64,000 nucleotides of DNA from Gordionus sp. m RMFG-2023 (GCF_954871325.1 NC_088776.1:25964508-26028507); one strand, 5' to 3'. Shown: positions 22,966-35,375, numbered from the stretch's first letter. Program-made: numbers and translations. Notes: generated by a model from the sequence alone, not told the origin.

Positions 22966-25148
22966 TAATTTTTTTTAAACTATGTTTCATTTAGGATAAA
23001 ATTAATAAGAATGAAATATTACCAATTTTGAAAAATATAAAATACTGACTTTTTAAGAACGATAAAGTAATAATTATTAGAGTAAAGGAAAGAGTCAAAT
23101 AAGCTATATTCCCTAACCAGGCAAAGGCTGGCACTTTGAGAGACTTTGGGTCGGGGAAATTTTTTTTCATAATTTGATAATTTTGACCTGGTAACTCTTC
23201 TCTTCCAACCTACAAATAGAATCAAACAAAACTTTTCAAATTCCTATCATCTGAATCATTAAACGGGTATTATTTACAAAACCTGAACCGTTAAAAATTT
23301 TGGCACCCAAACTTAAAATATCTGTGAACCCTTTGATATCATAACTGTTTCAAATATTATTATCAATCAATTTTGATTGATATATTGGCCGCCATTTTTA
23401 GAGTTTTGTACATTGCTATTTGAAAATGCCAGCTACCATATTCTCTTAAATTTATTCTATCTATATAATTTGGTTTAAGAGAATTTTAAAAATATAATTT
23501 AAGAGAATTTTAAAAATATTTTCCCTCTATTTTGAAATCTGCAATCGTTATCACTTTCTTCCTGAAAATCTTGAGAACTCCTCCTTCTTTTAAATTATTA
23601 ATATTGGAGAGCGTTTTTTATTATCATTTTATTATTTGCTAAGCATATTTTCATTTTTATCGTAGTCATTTTATTTTAGGATATAAATTTTAGCAAAAAG
23701 AAAAGCCCTTCCTTTTCCCCAGGTGCTGGGAGTTTGTTCATTAAGCGTTGTAACATCTACTTGATAATCTTACTGTGTTCTTTCACCCAAGTTTACGAAA
23801 TTCCAGTCATCAATTTTTTCGATTATTGCACTCAAAAGAGTATTTCTTGTTTAAAGTTGTTCTTCAGTTGCAGCTTCCTTCACTTTCTCAAACGATAGCT
23901 CACACTCAGTAAGAATTATGATCATCTTCTGTCTATTTTTGTTATCTAGATGCTTGCAATTTTAGTAAAAAAGTTCGTCCATGTACCCAAACTCTTTAAT
24001 TTTAACCCTATCCTATATCTCTCTAATCTTTTAATTTTAACCCTTGTCTATTCACTATCAAAAAGTCATTGTAGCCAGGCAAAAATAAATTGAGCCAAGC
24101 CCGACAACTATGCATATTTTCCATAAAAAATATGGGCAGGGTTAGACAACTTGTACAAAAAAATTTTATGGCTGGTCAAAAAAAATTACAGACAAAAATT
24201 GCATTTGAAAAATTTCCACAGGCCGACCCACACTGGCTTCTAATTCAATTAAACAAGTTTAATGCTTATTTTTTTGATCCTATAAATAAATAAATATTTT
24301 CCTCGTTGTTTCCATGAATGGAATACTCATAAAGAGTTTTGTATGACAAAATTTTCAAACTGGATTTTAGAGGTTCATACCAAACCTATATTATTATTTA
24401 TTAATCAAACCTAAACCGTCATTTTTATATGAAGCCATATTCGTTAATGCTCAGGCCCCTGACCTCAATTGACTTCATTTTAGATTCCGTGAATCTTGCT
24501 ATTCTACATTAGATAAACTGTAGAAAAATAAAAAAAATGAACTTCCGAGAATTTCTGTAGAAAATCTAAAACCATCATTATTTCTGAGCATAATTTCATA
24601 AATAGAAACATTTTAACTATATCATATCAATATAAAAAGAAATAATCGAAAAAGGTAATTGAAATAAACAAAAGACCAAATAGCCGAGATAAATAATATT
24701 CTCCCTTCTTTTTGGAAACCATAACTCAATAGTAGTGTCCTTATTTAACCGATTTAAAAAAACGGCAAAATAAGGATTTTACCCAAAGAATATTATTTAA
24801 CCCTCAAGATTTCGCCAATGCCAGAAAGGACGGGCCCACTTTTTACAAAATCTCGAAGCTTAGATATAAATCGTGGTTTTTAAACACTATTCAATATTTT
24901 ATTTCTCAAATCTACTTACTATTCTCTTTTTATTTTATTATTTTGTTTTTATAATTCTTTACTTGCTTTTTAACTGATGATATAAATCAAATCAGCATAT
25001 CGAAATATTTCATTCTCAAGCTATATATATTATTTATCATTTTTTCTTAAATTTAGATATTTTGCAAAATCATATAAAAAAGATCTTATATAAAAGACTA
25101 TTATATCAATGAGAAACTACATATAAAATGAAACACAAGGACACTATA
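22966..25148. other. Stretch with decayed MITE-like patches, no gene
   Basis: GC-richer patches at 24,065-24,240 (GAGCCAAGCCCGACAAC, CAGGCCGACCCACACTGG) and 23,130-23,340 resemble the insides of TAGAGATCTGCA-type MITEs, but no ends could be paired. AATTTAAGAGAATTTTAAAAATAT is duplicated near 23,475-23,520. No protein motif was seen in six frames. Confidence 0.4.
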
Positions 25149-25592
25149 CCTTAAATTAGTGATCTGCATCGGGCCTAATTTTTCAAGCCCGGCCAGGTCC
25201 GAAATTTTTTTAAAATGGTTTTGCCGGCCCGACCCGAACCCGAAATTTTTTAAAATAGTTTTGCCGGCTCAGCCCAAATCCAAAAATTTTTTAAAAAAAT
25301 TAACCGGCCCGGCCCGAATTTATTTAAATATAGAAATCAATTTTAATAATAACTCAGAATAAAAGACATATGGCGTTTAGTTTCAATAAAAATTTTTATT
25401 TTACATAAAAAATTCAATATAAAATTGATAAATTTAGATATATTTAAAAAAATTTCCAAGGTCCGACCCGACCCGGCCCGATTTTTTTATAAAAATAATA
25501 GGCCCGGCCCGAACCCGATTATTTTAAATATAATTAGGCCCGAGCCCAGCCCGTTCGGGCCGGGCCTAACTTTGCAGATCTCTACCTTATAT
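25149..25592. mobile_element. hAT MITE 25157-25584, TSD CCTTA(A/T)AT
   Basis: The left end is TAGTGATCTGCATCGGGCC and the inverse right end is TAGAGATCTGCAAAGTTAGG. The flanking 8-mers CCTTAAAT and CCTTATAT differ at one base. The 428-bp body is collinear with 8162-8566, including AGACATATGGCGTTTAGTTT and AATTGATAAATTTAGATATA. Non-coding, with dense GGCCCG words at both ends. Confidence 0.9.
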
Positions 25593-26480
25593 ATGAAACA
25601 TCTCAATGGGACAATTGACAGCCTCTATATTGGGAATATATCCAAAATGACAGATAAATAATTCATTTAAAATTTTCAATGCTAAAAATTAATAATAACT
25701 CATTACAGTTATATATTAAATCTTAGTAACATTAAATTTTAATAAAACATATTGTTGATAATAATTAAATGTAAAATATTTTATAAGATTTATAATATAA
25801 AAAAAATTTTCTCTTCTTGTTTAGTCATTTCACGCCAAGCTTTATGTTAATATAAATATTTTTATAATTAAAAAAAGTTTTTGAAAATTAATTTAATACA
25901 GTATAGAGCCTTTTGGAAAATTGCAAATAAAATTAGTTAAATATCGACAAAACTACAATATAAAAAAATATTTTGAATAAATTTAACTTTTCATAAAAAT
26001 ACCTTTGGAAACTAAAATTAGGGCTGTACCGATTTACAATATTTGACCTATCCAATTATTTAGTTAAATTTTTTTACCATCTATCTTTGAACCAATATTT
26101 AAAAAATGCAAAAAATTATCTAACTGTAAACTATCTGTAAATCAAGAACCACTTTGAAATTTTCCTATTCTCATAACCAAGGTGATATTCGGGGCATTAT
26201 CACGAATAATTAAGTGTATTTTGTTTTATTTCCCACAAAGTTAATCATCTAATTATTTTATTTTATTTTTGTTAAAAATTATCATTTCTAAATTTATAAT
26301 TATATAATTAAAAATAAAATTCTATAATTGAGTCCCCAAAAGGAACCATAATTGTGTCTAAATATTTCTATTTGATATTTTGGCGAATAAAAAGAAATTC
26401 TCTGGGTTCATTTGTGAAAAGTCGTATTTTATTTCCCGATTTTTAAAAAACTTAAATGTTGATGGCGAAAAATACCGTTC
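25593..26480. other. Stretch without recognised features
   Basis: A+T-rich, no TIR, repeat or protein motif recognised. It separates a MITE from the 3' end of the LINE. Confidence 0.35.
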
Positions 26481-26499
26481 GTAGAGGTCACTACTGGAA

Positions 26500-28990
26500 T
26501 GAATATGAAGTTTTTAAAATTTTATATTTGTTGGTCTTTTTAATTTCTGCCTGTATTATTAGATTGATATTTATGTTTGAGGGGAATGACGAGACACATG
26601 TGTAATCCCATATAAGTGATTTACTGAGGGCCCAAGGTATGGTTGTCATACCATCAGGTCCTTAGCCATCTACTTGAGATAAGTTTGATGGATCAAGATT
26701 GTTGAGAATATTTATTACATTGTTTCCTGCTGTGTGGCGTTGGTGTCGCCCTTGACTAAATATACAATTAAGGCCATGCCTACCCTTTGAATCGACGGGT
26801 GATTTGCATCTGATGCAAGCATGAGGCTGTACGATGTCACAACCTAGACGTAAACCAATGTTACTCTCAGTTGTTCATCTGATAAGATATTACCAAGGTT
26901 ACGACTAGGGGGTGATTCTAACCATTCATGACCACCAAGTCTGCCAGATAATTGAAGGAGTTGAATGCAATCTAAAGGTGGATTGACTGATATATCTGTT
27001 TGGTATTTCGAGAAGGTGTGAAAAATTTTTTGTGGGATGATTGATGGTAAGTCAGTGTTAATGGGTATATTTGCCTTTCATTTGTCAATAGCGTCATCTA
27101 ATAAACGATCGGTAGGGCATATGAAGCCAGAAATCATAGAATTGTTTGATAATCTAGATGATATGAATGATGATAAGGATAAAAGATTGAGTGGCAAAAA
27201 ATCTTAACTACCTAGTTTAGAAGGTAGCTGAGCAAGTGACCAATTGAATGAGTTTAAATTTATGTTAAAAATTTTTTATAGAAATATTTTAAATTTATCC
27301 TGAATTATAGATATGAATTCGTTGTTTTTGAAAAAAGATGATGATTGGAAAATGTGCAAAAATTTAGCTATATAAAGGCATTTGCGTATTAAAAATAAAC
27401 TTTGGCATGCCGGTAGGTGACATAGTATGTGCTCCATGCTGTAATTTTAAAATGTTATGATGGAAATCTTCTGACTTGGTAGCATTAGCTAATGGGGACC
27501 CTAGTAGGGTTAAACTATCGGGAACAATGATTTTGTAGCCATCCAACTTTTGTAGCTTATTGTTTAAAAAACATAATTCTGTTTTATTTATGTTGAGTAC
27601 CAGGCCGATAGCTTGGGAATTGATTTCCAGGTGTTTTAAGACGCTAAGTAGATTAGCTGAGGGGCCACAGATGGTCCCATCGTCTAAATACCATAGATTA
27701 AGATCTAGGTCAAAATTTTGTTTGATTTGGTAGATGAGATGATGGATTCCAAAACAAAAAAGAAGAGGTACTAATGGATCCCCTTGTTGGATGCTTTCTT
27801 GGGATAAAATCTGAAAAGATCCATATGTCAGGCGTCTGAAAGCCATACGAGGATTCAATGAATTTAGAGTAATAGGGCAAAATTTCATAGAAGAATTTTA
27901 AAAAAGAGGTACGATGTAGGCTATGAAGGCATTTTTGAAATCTAGTTTACATATTACAAAGTCTGATGGCGGGTTTTCTAAGTATATTCTTAAGGTATGA
28001 GCTGCTATTTCGCTTGATCCCAAAACCTAGTTGATAAGAGTTTAAAATGTTGACAGCATCATGTTTGATGCGTTCGATTATGATTTTGGCTATTATTCTT
28101 CTGAAAAAGGAGCCTACTGCAATGAAACGGGTACCACCATCTTGGATAAAGCAATTAGACGTGCACCAAAAATGATTTGGTGAGCTTGTATTGGGATATC
28201 ATTATTAATTATGCTATTACAGTTTAAACCTTGATGACAGAACTATGGGAAGGATTTTTTGAATTTATTAAGTATTGAAAATAGGAGGGTCTGAAACCAT
28301 CAAGACCACGTGCTGAATTTTTGTTGAAAGAATTGATAGCATTGACTATTTCGTCACTGGTAAAAATTAGTCTGGTGGATTGGAGGGATGGGTAGATTAT
28401 CTGTGGAAGCCTCGGGATATAGTTGTTTCAATAGTTGTAATGTTTCTTCATTAATAGGAGAAAGACGGTTATCTGAGGATATAAGTTTAATTGCACCACC
28501 TATGTCACCTTGATCTATTTTATTTGATATTATTTTGCATTTGTGTGTTATATCATCTATTTGCTTTTTAACATTATGAGTAAATCATTTTAATAGTGTC
28601 AAAATTATCTATGTGTGATTTTATTTGTTCATGTAAAGGGGTCTCTTTGTTAGCGGGATGTATAAGACATTTGTGAGAGAAGGTTAATAAGTCTTCCCAT
28701 GATTTTAAGCAATTTATTATCATTTACTTTTGTGATAAGTTTTGTAACAAAATTTGAAATTAGGTTTCTAGATTTATTTGGTAGATGTGTTAAAGTGGGT
28801 CCTTATTTCCATTCAAAAAATCTTTCAAGAAAATCTGTGTTAATAGGGGGAGGATGAGGCTTAATAATATTTAATAAGGGTTTGAATATTGTTATAATTT
28901 TATCGGTTGGAGATTTTTAAGAGGATGGACTTGTCCTTTTGTAACTATGTTTGTGTAAAAGATTGGCCTTTGTCACTTTTATTAATTTTG
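26500..28990 (-). mobile_element. LINE remnant with YLDD reverse transcriptase and REL-like C-terminus
   Basis: In minus-strand order: an N-terminal reverse transcriptase signature FNKNSARGLDGFRP at about 28,300-28,345; the core RT frame at 27,364-27,888; then a C-terminal zinc knuckle PHACIRCKSPVDSKGRHGLNC, trimmed here to C-x2-C-x8-H-x3-C, at about 26,790-26,850; QRHT; and finally VDG-GPDGMTTIPW followed by SLIWDYTC at about 26,590-26,690. Zinc knuckle, RH, PDG and a downstream D in that order match the restriction-like endonuclease (REL) layout of R2-type LINEs. Several stops and frameshifts break the frame. The 5' and 3' ends and the target duplication were not found. Confidence 0.8.
27364..27888 (-). 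pseudogene. LINE reverse transcriptase core (open 174 codons)
   Basis: Contains SIQQGDPLVPLLFCFGIHHL, the QQGDPLxPLLF motif of the fingers/palm region, and LNLWYLDDGTICGPSANLL, in which YLDD holds two catalytic aspartates in place of the more usual YADD. SQAIGLVLNINKTELCFL follows (the GLxLNxxKxE motif), then YKIIVPDSLTLLGSPLA. These are the ordered motifs of non-LTR reverse transcriptases. The frame is a piece of a larger polyprotein whose other parts continue on both sides in other frames. It no longer encodes a whole enzyme. Confidence 0.88.
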
Positions 28991-29184
28991 CACAAATGTT
29001 ACAAATTGTTGACATTATTTTATTATTTTTTTATATTTAACATATTTTTATTATAAGAATATTTTTGTTATGAAAATAAAAATTTCTTAGCAAAATTATG
29101 TATATAAGATTATAAATTATTAAATTGGTGTTATAATTGCTTGTTACATGTTTGAGGGTATGTGTAATGTGAAGGTGGAAAACT

Positions 29185-29358
29185 ATGAGAGGTATTGTTT
29201 GTAATATGGATCCTGCACATCTAGACAATGATGGACCAAAGAGACACGTTTGTCAGCAAGTAAGTAATTGGATTTTTAATGAATGATAAAAATATTTAAA
29301 CGTGTTATAGCAGCCTATTCATCTGGAGGCGAAAATCAGAGGGAAGGTATTCTACTAG
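29185..29358 (+). CDS. Candidate two-exon host mini-gene or 5' exons, function unknown
   Basis: An ATG at 29,185 opens 25 codons (MRGIVCNMDPAHLDNDGPKR, then HVCQQ) ending exactly at a consensus donor GTAAGT (29,260). A GTGTTATAG acceptor ends at 29,310, giving a 51-nt intron in the size range of the neighbouring eIF6 introns. The next exon reads QPIHLEAKIRGKVFY and a stop, or may be spliced again at GGGAAG|GTATTC. No family was recognised. It lies between the LINE and the 3' end of eIF6 and would converge on eIF6. It could equally be chance sites in unique DNA. Confidence 0.25.
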
Positions 29359-29505
29359 CGCTGAAATACCAAATCAAATTTTAAAAAATGGACTTCAGTA
29401 AATGATTTAAAGTTAAGATTCCGATCCTTATATATTTAATATTCCCAATACCCTAATTATAAAAGAGCAAACAATGATAATAAAGGATCGGTTTTCGAGA
29501 AATAT

Positions 29506-32500
29506 CTACCTGGTTAATTTTTTGAAACGCCAATCCGATCTTAATATTGGCACAGCCCTAAATAACAGTTTATGAAATGAAAAACTGTACCTTTCAATTA
29601 ATGCATCTTTTAGTTTGGGGTCTAATCCCTCTTGCACCATTTCAATCTTATTATCATTCCCATCCATGTCCATCTTATGATCTTTGAGATGAGGAAAGGT
29701 AGAGGCTGATGATCTATTAAGTTTAAAAATAGTTTCTAGGACTGATATCTCGGTGCTTGTAGTGTTATTTCCACAAAATGCTGCCCAGTCATTCACTACT
29801 AGTCCACCAGCTATTATGTTTGAACCACGGTTAACTGTACCTGCCTATAAAATTTTAGGAAACTTTGTTTTAAATAAATATTTATAATAAAAATATGAAA
29901 AGGTATAGTAGAGATCTGTAAAGTCCACCCTGGCTGGTCAAAAAGCCTGATCCGTGGGCCAAAAATTTTTTAAAAAAAATTATAATGGGCCAGGTTAAAT
30001 ATTAGAAAAAATTTCAGGCTGGACAATTTATAAATAAAAAATCAGGCAGGATCTTTAAAATTTTTCGTAAAATATTAATAGGCTAACCAGGGCATTAAAA
30101 CTTTGATATATTTTTTTGAATTTTAAACTAATATTTTGATTTTGGTTAATTCTATTTGAAAATAAATTACAATATGCTTATTTCTTTATATTTTAAGAGC
30201 TTTCTAACTAAAATACTAAGTCCATAAATAATATAGTAAATTTGTTATTTGTGATATGATCCAACTACAAATACACAATATAGAAATTAAACATAGTTGA
30301 TCTATAAAAAGGTTGTTATACAAATAAATCTACAAAAGTCTTAATTGACAATGGGAAAAAATTAGTGTTATTACCAAAAAAAATCTTACAAAATTTTTAA
30401 CGGGCTGAGGTGGGCTTTTTGTAAAATTGACGAGCCAGGCCTGAAATTGTTTATTAAATTCAAACGCGCCAGGCTGAACCGGGAAAATTTTAAAATTATG
30501 GACTAGGGAAAAAAATGTAACCAGTCAGATCAGGTAACTTATGCTAAAATACTTAACGGGCCAAAATGAGATGGGTCGGGCTTTACATCTCTATGATATA
30601 GTGTGATATAAAATTATCTCACATCTAGAAATAGGCAATGTTAAGACAAATAAAGGTTATTTTTAGGAATATATTTAAAAATTTGCCAAAGTTAGTATGT
30701 AAAGATAAATAAAACTTTAATTTAAAAATGATTATACATAATATATAAATTATTTATTTACTACTATTGGTATTTGTAACAAAGAAGCTAATTCATTCTG
30801 ATCTTCCAAACTAACTCTTGGGTGAACCTATATAAAATTTATAACTTATAAGGTAAAATATGGTACCAATCCTCCTTGATTTGTAAAGGTGCAATATGAG
30901 CCTACTAAAACTTGATCAGCAATTGACTGCCTGAATACTTCAACTTGTAAAACATCTTCTAATATCTCCTCGGTTTCCTTTAAATTGTAATTAATATAAA
31001 AACAGAGATGTACTGTGATATTTACAATTTTAACCAATACCACCCAAAATAATAATTAACCCTTATAAAATTTAAAAATAAGAATGTTATAATAAAAAAA
31101 ATCGACCTCAAATTTCCAGAGTTGTTAAAACCTACTTTTAAAAGTAGTATGCTATCGCTTGTCAAAAACCCATCAAAAAAAGTAACGTACTATTAGCTCT
31201 ATAAAAAAATTTGTTTTATTTTTCGCTTATAATGTAATTGCATATATAATATTTGTTTTATTTTTTGTTTATAATGTAATTGCATATATAATACATAAAA
31301 ATCAACATTTATAAATATTTAAATATAGTTAGTTTTGATTATAAAAAAATTTATGTAAAAAGACAAGTTATGTATTAAAAATAACTATATGGTAATATTC
31401 TATTTTTATTTATTTTGTTACATTTTAATAATAAAATCATTTCTATACTATAATCCTAAATCTAGAACAATCAGAAAGTATAAGTTTCGTCTTACTAAAT
31501 AATCCCTTAACAGTAGTACTTGAGCGCAAGGCAGTATAATATTTTAATATAAGAAAAATAAAATACTTATTTGTATTTTTGGATTTAAAAAGCGTGTCTA
31601 GAGAATTTTCTTTTCTATTAGTATCCTTTATTTCAAAAATATTATCAATGGAAGTCGTTTTTATGGTTCTAACTAGGACATCTTTGTCAGCTATCTCAAT
31701 CAGTAGTGTCTGGCAACAAAAATGTTGTACCAGAGGATAGTTTAAATCATCATGGTAAATGATGGATTATCAACCAATGACATTTGCGGAACTATATCAA
31801 TTATAAAATCGACAATAACTTTATCAGCCATTTTCTGAGAAATATTGGCATGTGCAATATTTAGTAATAATCAATATAGCATGAATTGGTCTTTTTGAAT
31901 GTAGTATCACCTATAAAAAAAACAATTAAGATGTTTTTCTATCTCATTAAAACTGTTGGCATGAATATTTTCAAAATAAAAATATTATTAGAATTTAAAA
32001 ATGACAATTACCTTTAGGTGTTTTTTGAGATTATTGCTACATTTGAGGATATATTTTTTTTATAGTTTGAACAAATAAATTTCCACCTTGTGTCTTTGCA
32101 TTAATTTGAAAATATTTTCAAATTTTGGAAATGGAAAATTTGTATTATTGTTATCATATTTTCTGCCAGGCTTCCATTTCATTAATATCATAATTGTCTG
32201 ACTCACTTACATCGATTTGGATATCCATTTGCGATGATATTTTAAATAATTTACACATGATTTCGGTTTATAATACAAATTGAAAATATAAATGTCAGTA
32301 ATAAATTAAAAATTATATTATATTTAAATTTTCATGTTTATAGTTTTACATTAATTATATTTTAAAAAGGTAGCTATGTAGCGTGCTACTTAGCTACTTT
32401 CAAAAAATGGAGTGCGCAATAATTGGGGAAAAGTAACGCGCTATTAGCTATAGCTAAAAAAAGATAGGGAGCTAAGTAGCGTCCTACTTGTAACGAGCTA

Positions 32501-35375
32501 CTTTAACAACTGCAAATTTTAAAATAAATATGCTCAAATTGTTCTATTTTGATGATGTGGTTGAATCTAAAATAATAAATTTGAAATGGGCCAAAAGTTG
32601 TTTTTTTCTTCTGAATCAAATGCACAATTTGTTAACAGTATAAAAAAGAAAACGTTTTTTTTAAAAAATTATTCATTTTATTTTAAGAATCTTTTTTAAA
32701 TTATAGTAGTGTAATTTTCAACTTTAAATAATTTTTGAGAGCGTTTTTTTATAAATCTGATTTTACCAGAAATGTATTCCAGCATGTTAAGAATACCTTT
32801 CATTGTAGACAATTTTGCCATTAATAATTTATATAAAAGATCTATGAAAAAACGAATATAAATTAAATTTCCTGGAAAAATTGTCTGAAATTGATAGAGT
32901 AAGTATTCCAAACATGATATAATACATTTCCTGTAACCAAATTTTTAAATTTAAAAAGATGTGCTTAAAAAATAATTTAAAGTTAAATAAATATACAGAG
33001 GTACCATTTGCATGGCCCACAGGATTTGTTTTTAAAAAAAATTCTTTTAAACATGCGTCTTAAATATATTGAAAAATAATCTCAAATTTTATAATTTCGC
33101 GAATTAATAAAATTATGAAACATGTCCGAAATTTTCCATTAACTTTTAAGTTTTGTAAAAATTAAAATAAAGAAAAACAAAAAAAACATAACCAAAAAAC
33201 GATCATAACATACGAAAAATAACAATGCCACCAAATACTTTAATATTACTTACAATTTTTTTTATAAAAATTATACAAATTTATAAATTTTAAAGGAAAA
33301 TTTTATTAAAATTTATTTATTTCTATCATTTTTAAAAAAATATCAATTTTTGTAAATGATGAGAAATGATTTAGAACACTATTTTATTTTTACATTAAAA
33401 ATAACGTTATTTTTTTTCTTCAAAATTAATAAATTTATTTATTTACACATTTGATATTAAAGATACAGCCTTAAAAAAAATTTTTGGGCCAATGCAGCCC
33501 AGATTTTTTTCAAAAATTTTTTTTCAAATATTACATTTAAAATATACAGCACAGCCCAGGTATTTTTTTAATTAAATTTAGACCTGTCCAAGAAAATATG
33601 GCCCAGCCTGTGTACCCAGACTGGGCCTGCAGGTCTCTGATATATATAAAATAGTTAATATCTTTTAGAATTTTATTTCTAGCATGATTCTATAAAACTC
33701 TAGTCTCATGATTCTATATTCTAGTCTAATCAGAATTTCTATTATTTTAAGGTTTTTATCAAGAATTTTATATTTTAATTGCAAACACAATTTAAAGTAT
33801 ATATATATATATATTGTGTTAAAAATATAAGGCATTTATTTATATTAAATGAAAATTTTTTTAAATTTAATTCATGAAGTTTTGTTCATTTTTGTCAATT
33901 ATGTTGAACAAGTTTATTTTTACTTGTTTGTAGTGCAGTTGTATTAACATCTGGTTAAGCACTACAAGGTTGTCAATTCAATGTGGTGTTTTTTCTAAAA
34001 ATTTTGAATTCTAATCATTATTTTAAAAAGTTATTAATTTTTACCTACTTTTCTTTCAAATCATTGTTTATAATATATTGTATACATTTTTGCGGGTAAG
34101 CAGACAGAAACCTCAATTATTTTCTTCTCAAAAGGGAGGGGGGTTTAGCTAATAATTTTAAAAAAAAATTATTGCGTGAATCTTTTTCCATTATTTATTT
34201 TTTGGTAAAGTAGGAAGGGGAGAGTTTAGGGTATAAATTTTTATACAAATTTCCAAAAGGAGAATCTTTTTCCATCATTTATTTTTTGGTCAAGAGGGGG
34301 GGGTGTAGGGTATATGTATGAAGATAGACAAATTTCCAAATGAGGGAATGCCCCTCTTTTGTTATGCTTGATATCTTATGAAATATATTTGCAATGTGCT
34401 TTAAAGGTTGATGCACCTCAACCCAAAATATATAAATTTAAATATTTTTAGCAGGGGCAAAATTTTAAAAATATTTCTAAATGAGATGATTAGGCAGATT
34501 TATGTTGTTTTCCTTTAAAAAAAATCACGATAGACTACTTGTTCAAAATATGGGTAAATATAATTAAAGGCCAGGCTGTAAAACCTGATATAAGTTATAG
34601 TTTGGGCTGGCACCCAAAGTGCTGAATCAATGATGCCAACATATTGTCTCATATTTTATTATTAAATAATAAATTTATAACCCAATATTAAAATAAAGAA
34701 ATTTTAATTCTTTTTACCTTTAAAATTTTGTCAAAAAATTAGCATTATGATCATGCAAGAAAATAAGTTACTACAACATATGAGGGTAAATGATGGCCAG
34801 GAAAATTGTTATAATTCATTCAATTAAACTTCAGTTTTTTAAAAAATTATATTTTAATGTAAAAAAATCTGGTAAGTAAATTTTTGTATTAATATGACTA
34901 TTTAAACCTTATCCAAATCAGGATGTGTGAGAGCAACATAATCATTGCAAGCAATAACATTACCAAGGGCTGAAAGTTTTTCTTCAACTCTTTCTATTTT
35001 TACACCATCTGGTAGACAATTTCTTAAATGTTGTAATTCTTGATCAGTTGTGGAATGAGGTACTAATAAACCAAATCGATTACCTTAATAATAAAAAATG
35101 ATTGTAATATATATTTCGATCCAAGGTATAATATAAAACTTACCAACACATAATCTACCTATAATTCTACAACCAGCAATTGAAGTATGAATTACTGGTA
35201 TAATTTCTGATAACTCGGTTTCAAAAACACTAAGAAAAAATTAAAAATGGATTATTATTATTATATACCTATAAAAGTTTTCACAGCCACCTATAGCAAC
35301 TAAGCAATAGGTATTTGTGAGCTTAGAGAATACTCCGATCTCATTGTTGCCTTCAAATTGAACTCGCAGAGCCAT
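29506..35375 (-). CDS. EIF6: Eukaryotic translation initiation factor 6 (eIF6), seven-exon gene
   Basis: eIF6 binds the 60S ribosomal subunit in nucleolus and cytoplasm, is needed for its maturation and blocks premature joining to 40S. Exons, 5' to 3' on the minus strand: 35375-35269 ([16 protein letters not shown].. to ..GCENFYS), 35229-35144 ([20 protein letters not shown]..), 35083-34908 ([20 protein letters not shown].. to HPDLDK), 30977-30867 ([17 protein letters not shown].. to TNQGGL), 30827-30762 ([20 protein letters not shown]), 29844-29591 ([20 protein letters not shown]..), 29557-29506. All junctions are GT-AG. Introns are 39, 60, about 3930, 39, 917 and 33 nt. The N-terminal 220 residues align without gaps to known eIF6. 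The C-terminus is unusual: an acidic insert ([13 protein letters not shown]) and a basic tail ([13 protein letters not shown]). The 33-nt intron is a multiple of three without stops and may be retained. No stop or frameshift is seen, so the gene looks functional. Confidence 0.96.
29901..30601. mobile_element. hAT MITE 29909-30593 in eIF6 intron 5
   Basis: The left end TAGAGATCTGTAAAGTCC is mirrored by the inverse right end TAGAGATGTAAAGCCCGACC. The flanking 8-mers AGGTATAG and TGATATAG agree at six of eight bases. The 685-bp non-coding body resembles the outer element at 57,873-60,900 and serves as its empty-site reference. The insertion accounts for most of the 917-nt intron 5 of eIF6. Confidence 0.85.
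31109..32520 (-). mobile_element. hAT element 31117-32512 in eIF6 intron 3, TSD CAAATTT(C/T)
   Basis: The left end is CAGAGTTGTTAAAACCTAC and the inverse right end is CAGTTGTTAAAGTAGCTCG. The flanking 8-mers CAAATTTC and CAAATTTT differ at one base. Subterminal GTAGC/GCTAC words (AAGTAGCGTCCTACTTG) are frequent at the right end. On the minus strand a BED-like finger fragment [11 protein letters not shown] lies at about 32,000-32,040, and [15 protein letters not shown], a degenerate SSAPVERLFS dimerisation core, at about 31,475-31,520. It is a deletion derivative with broken coding sequence. Confidence 0.87.
32996..33639. mobile_element. hAT-like MITE in eIF6 intron 3
   Basis: The left end CAGAGGTACCATTTGCATGG and the inverse right end CAGAGACCTGCAGGCCCAG share CAGAG, CC, TGCA and GGCCCA in order. 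GGCCCAGxCTG words crowd the right end. The flanks (TAAATATA and ATATATAT) are too A+T-rich to prove a TSD. Non-coding. Confidence 0.6.
33640..34907. other. Rest of eIF6 intron 3, with an about 90-bp direct duplication
   Basis: At 34,173-34,255 and 34,264-34,350 the words AATCTTTTTCCAT, TTTATTTTTTGGT, TTTAGGGTATA/TGTAGGGTATA and ACAAATTTCCAAA recur in order, one copy after the other. TATATATATATATATA lies at about 33,799. No other element border was recognised. Confidence 0.55.

Noticed and set aside
25159-25661. Two plus-strand frames with PGPxPxxF-like repeats
   Set aside because: They are the translated GGCCCG subterminal repeats of the MITE at 25,157-25,584, not a protein.
33799-33815. 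TATATATATATATATA as a promoter
   Set aside because: Simple AT repeat in an A+T-rich intron, with no gene start downstream.
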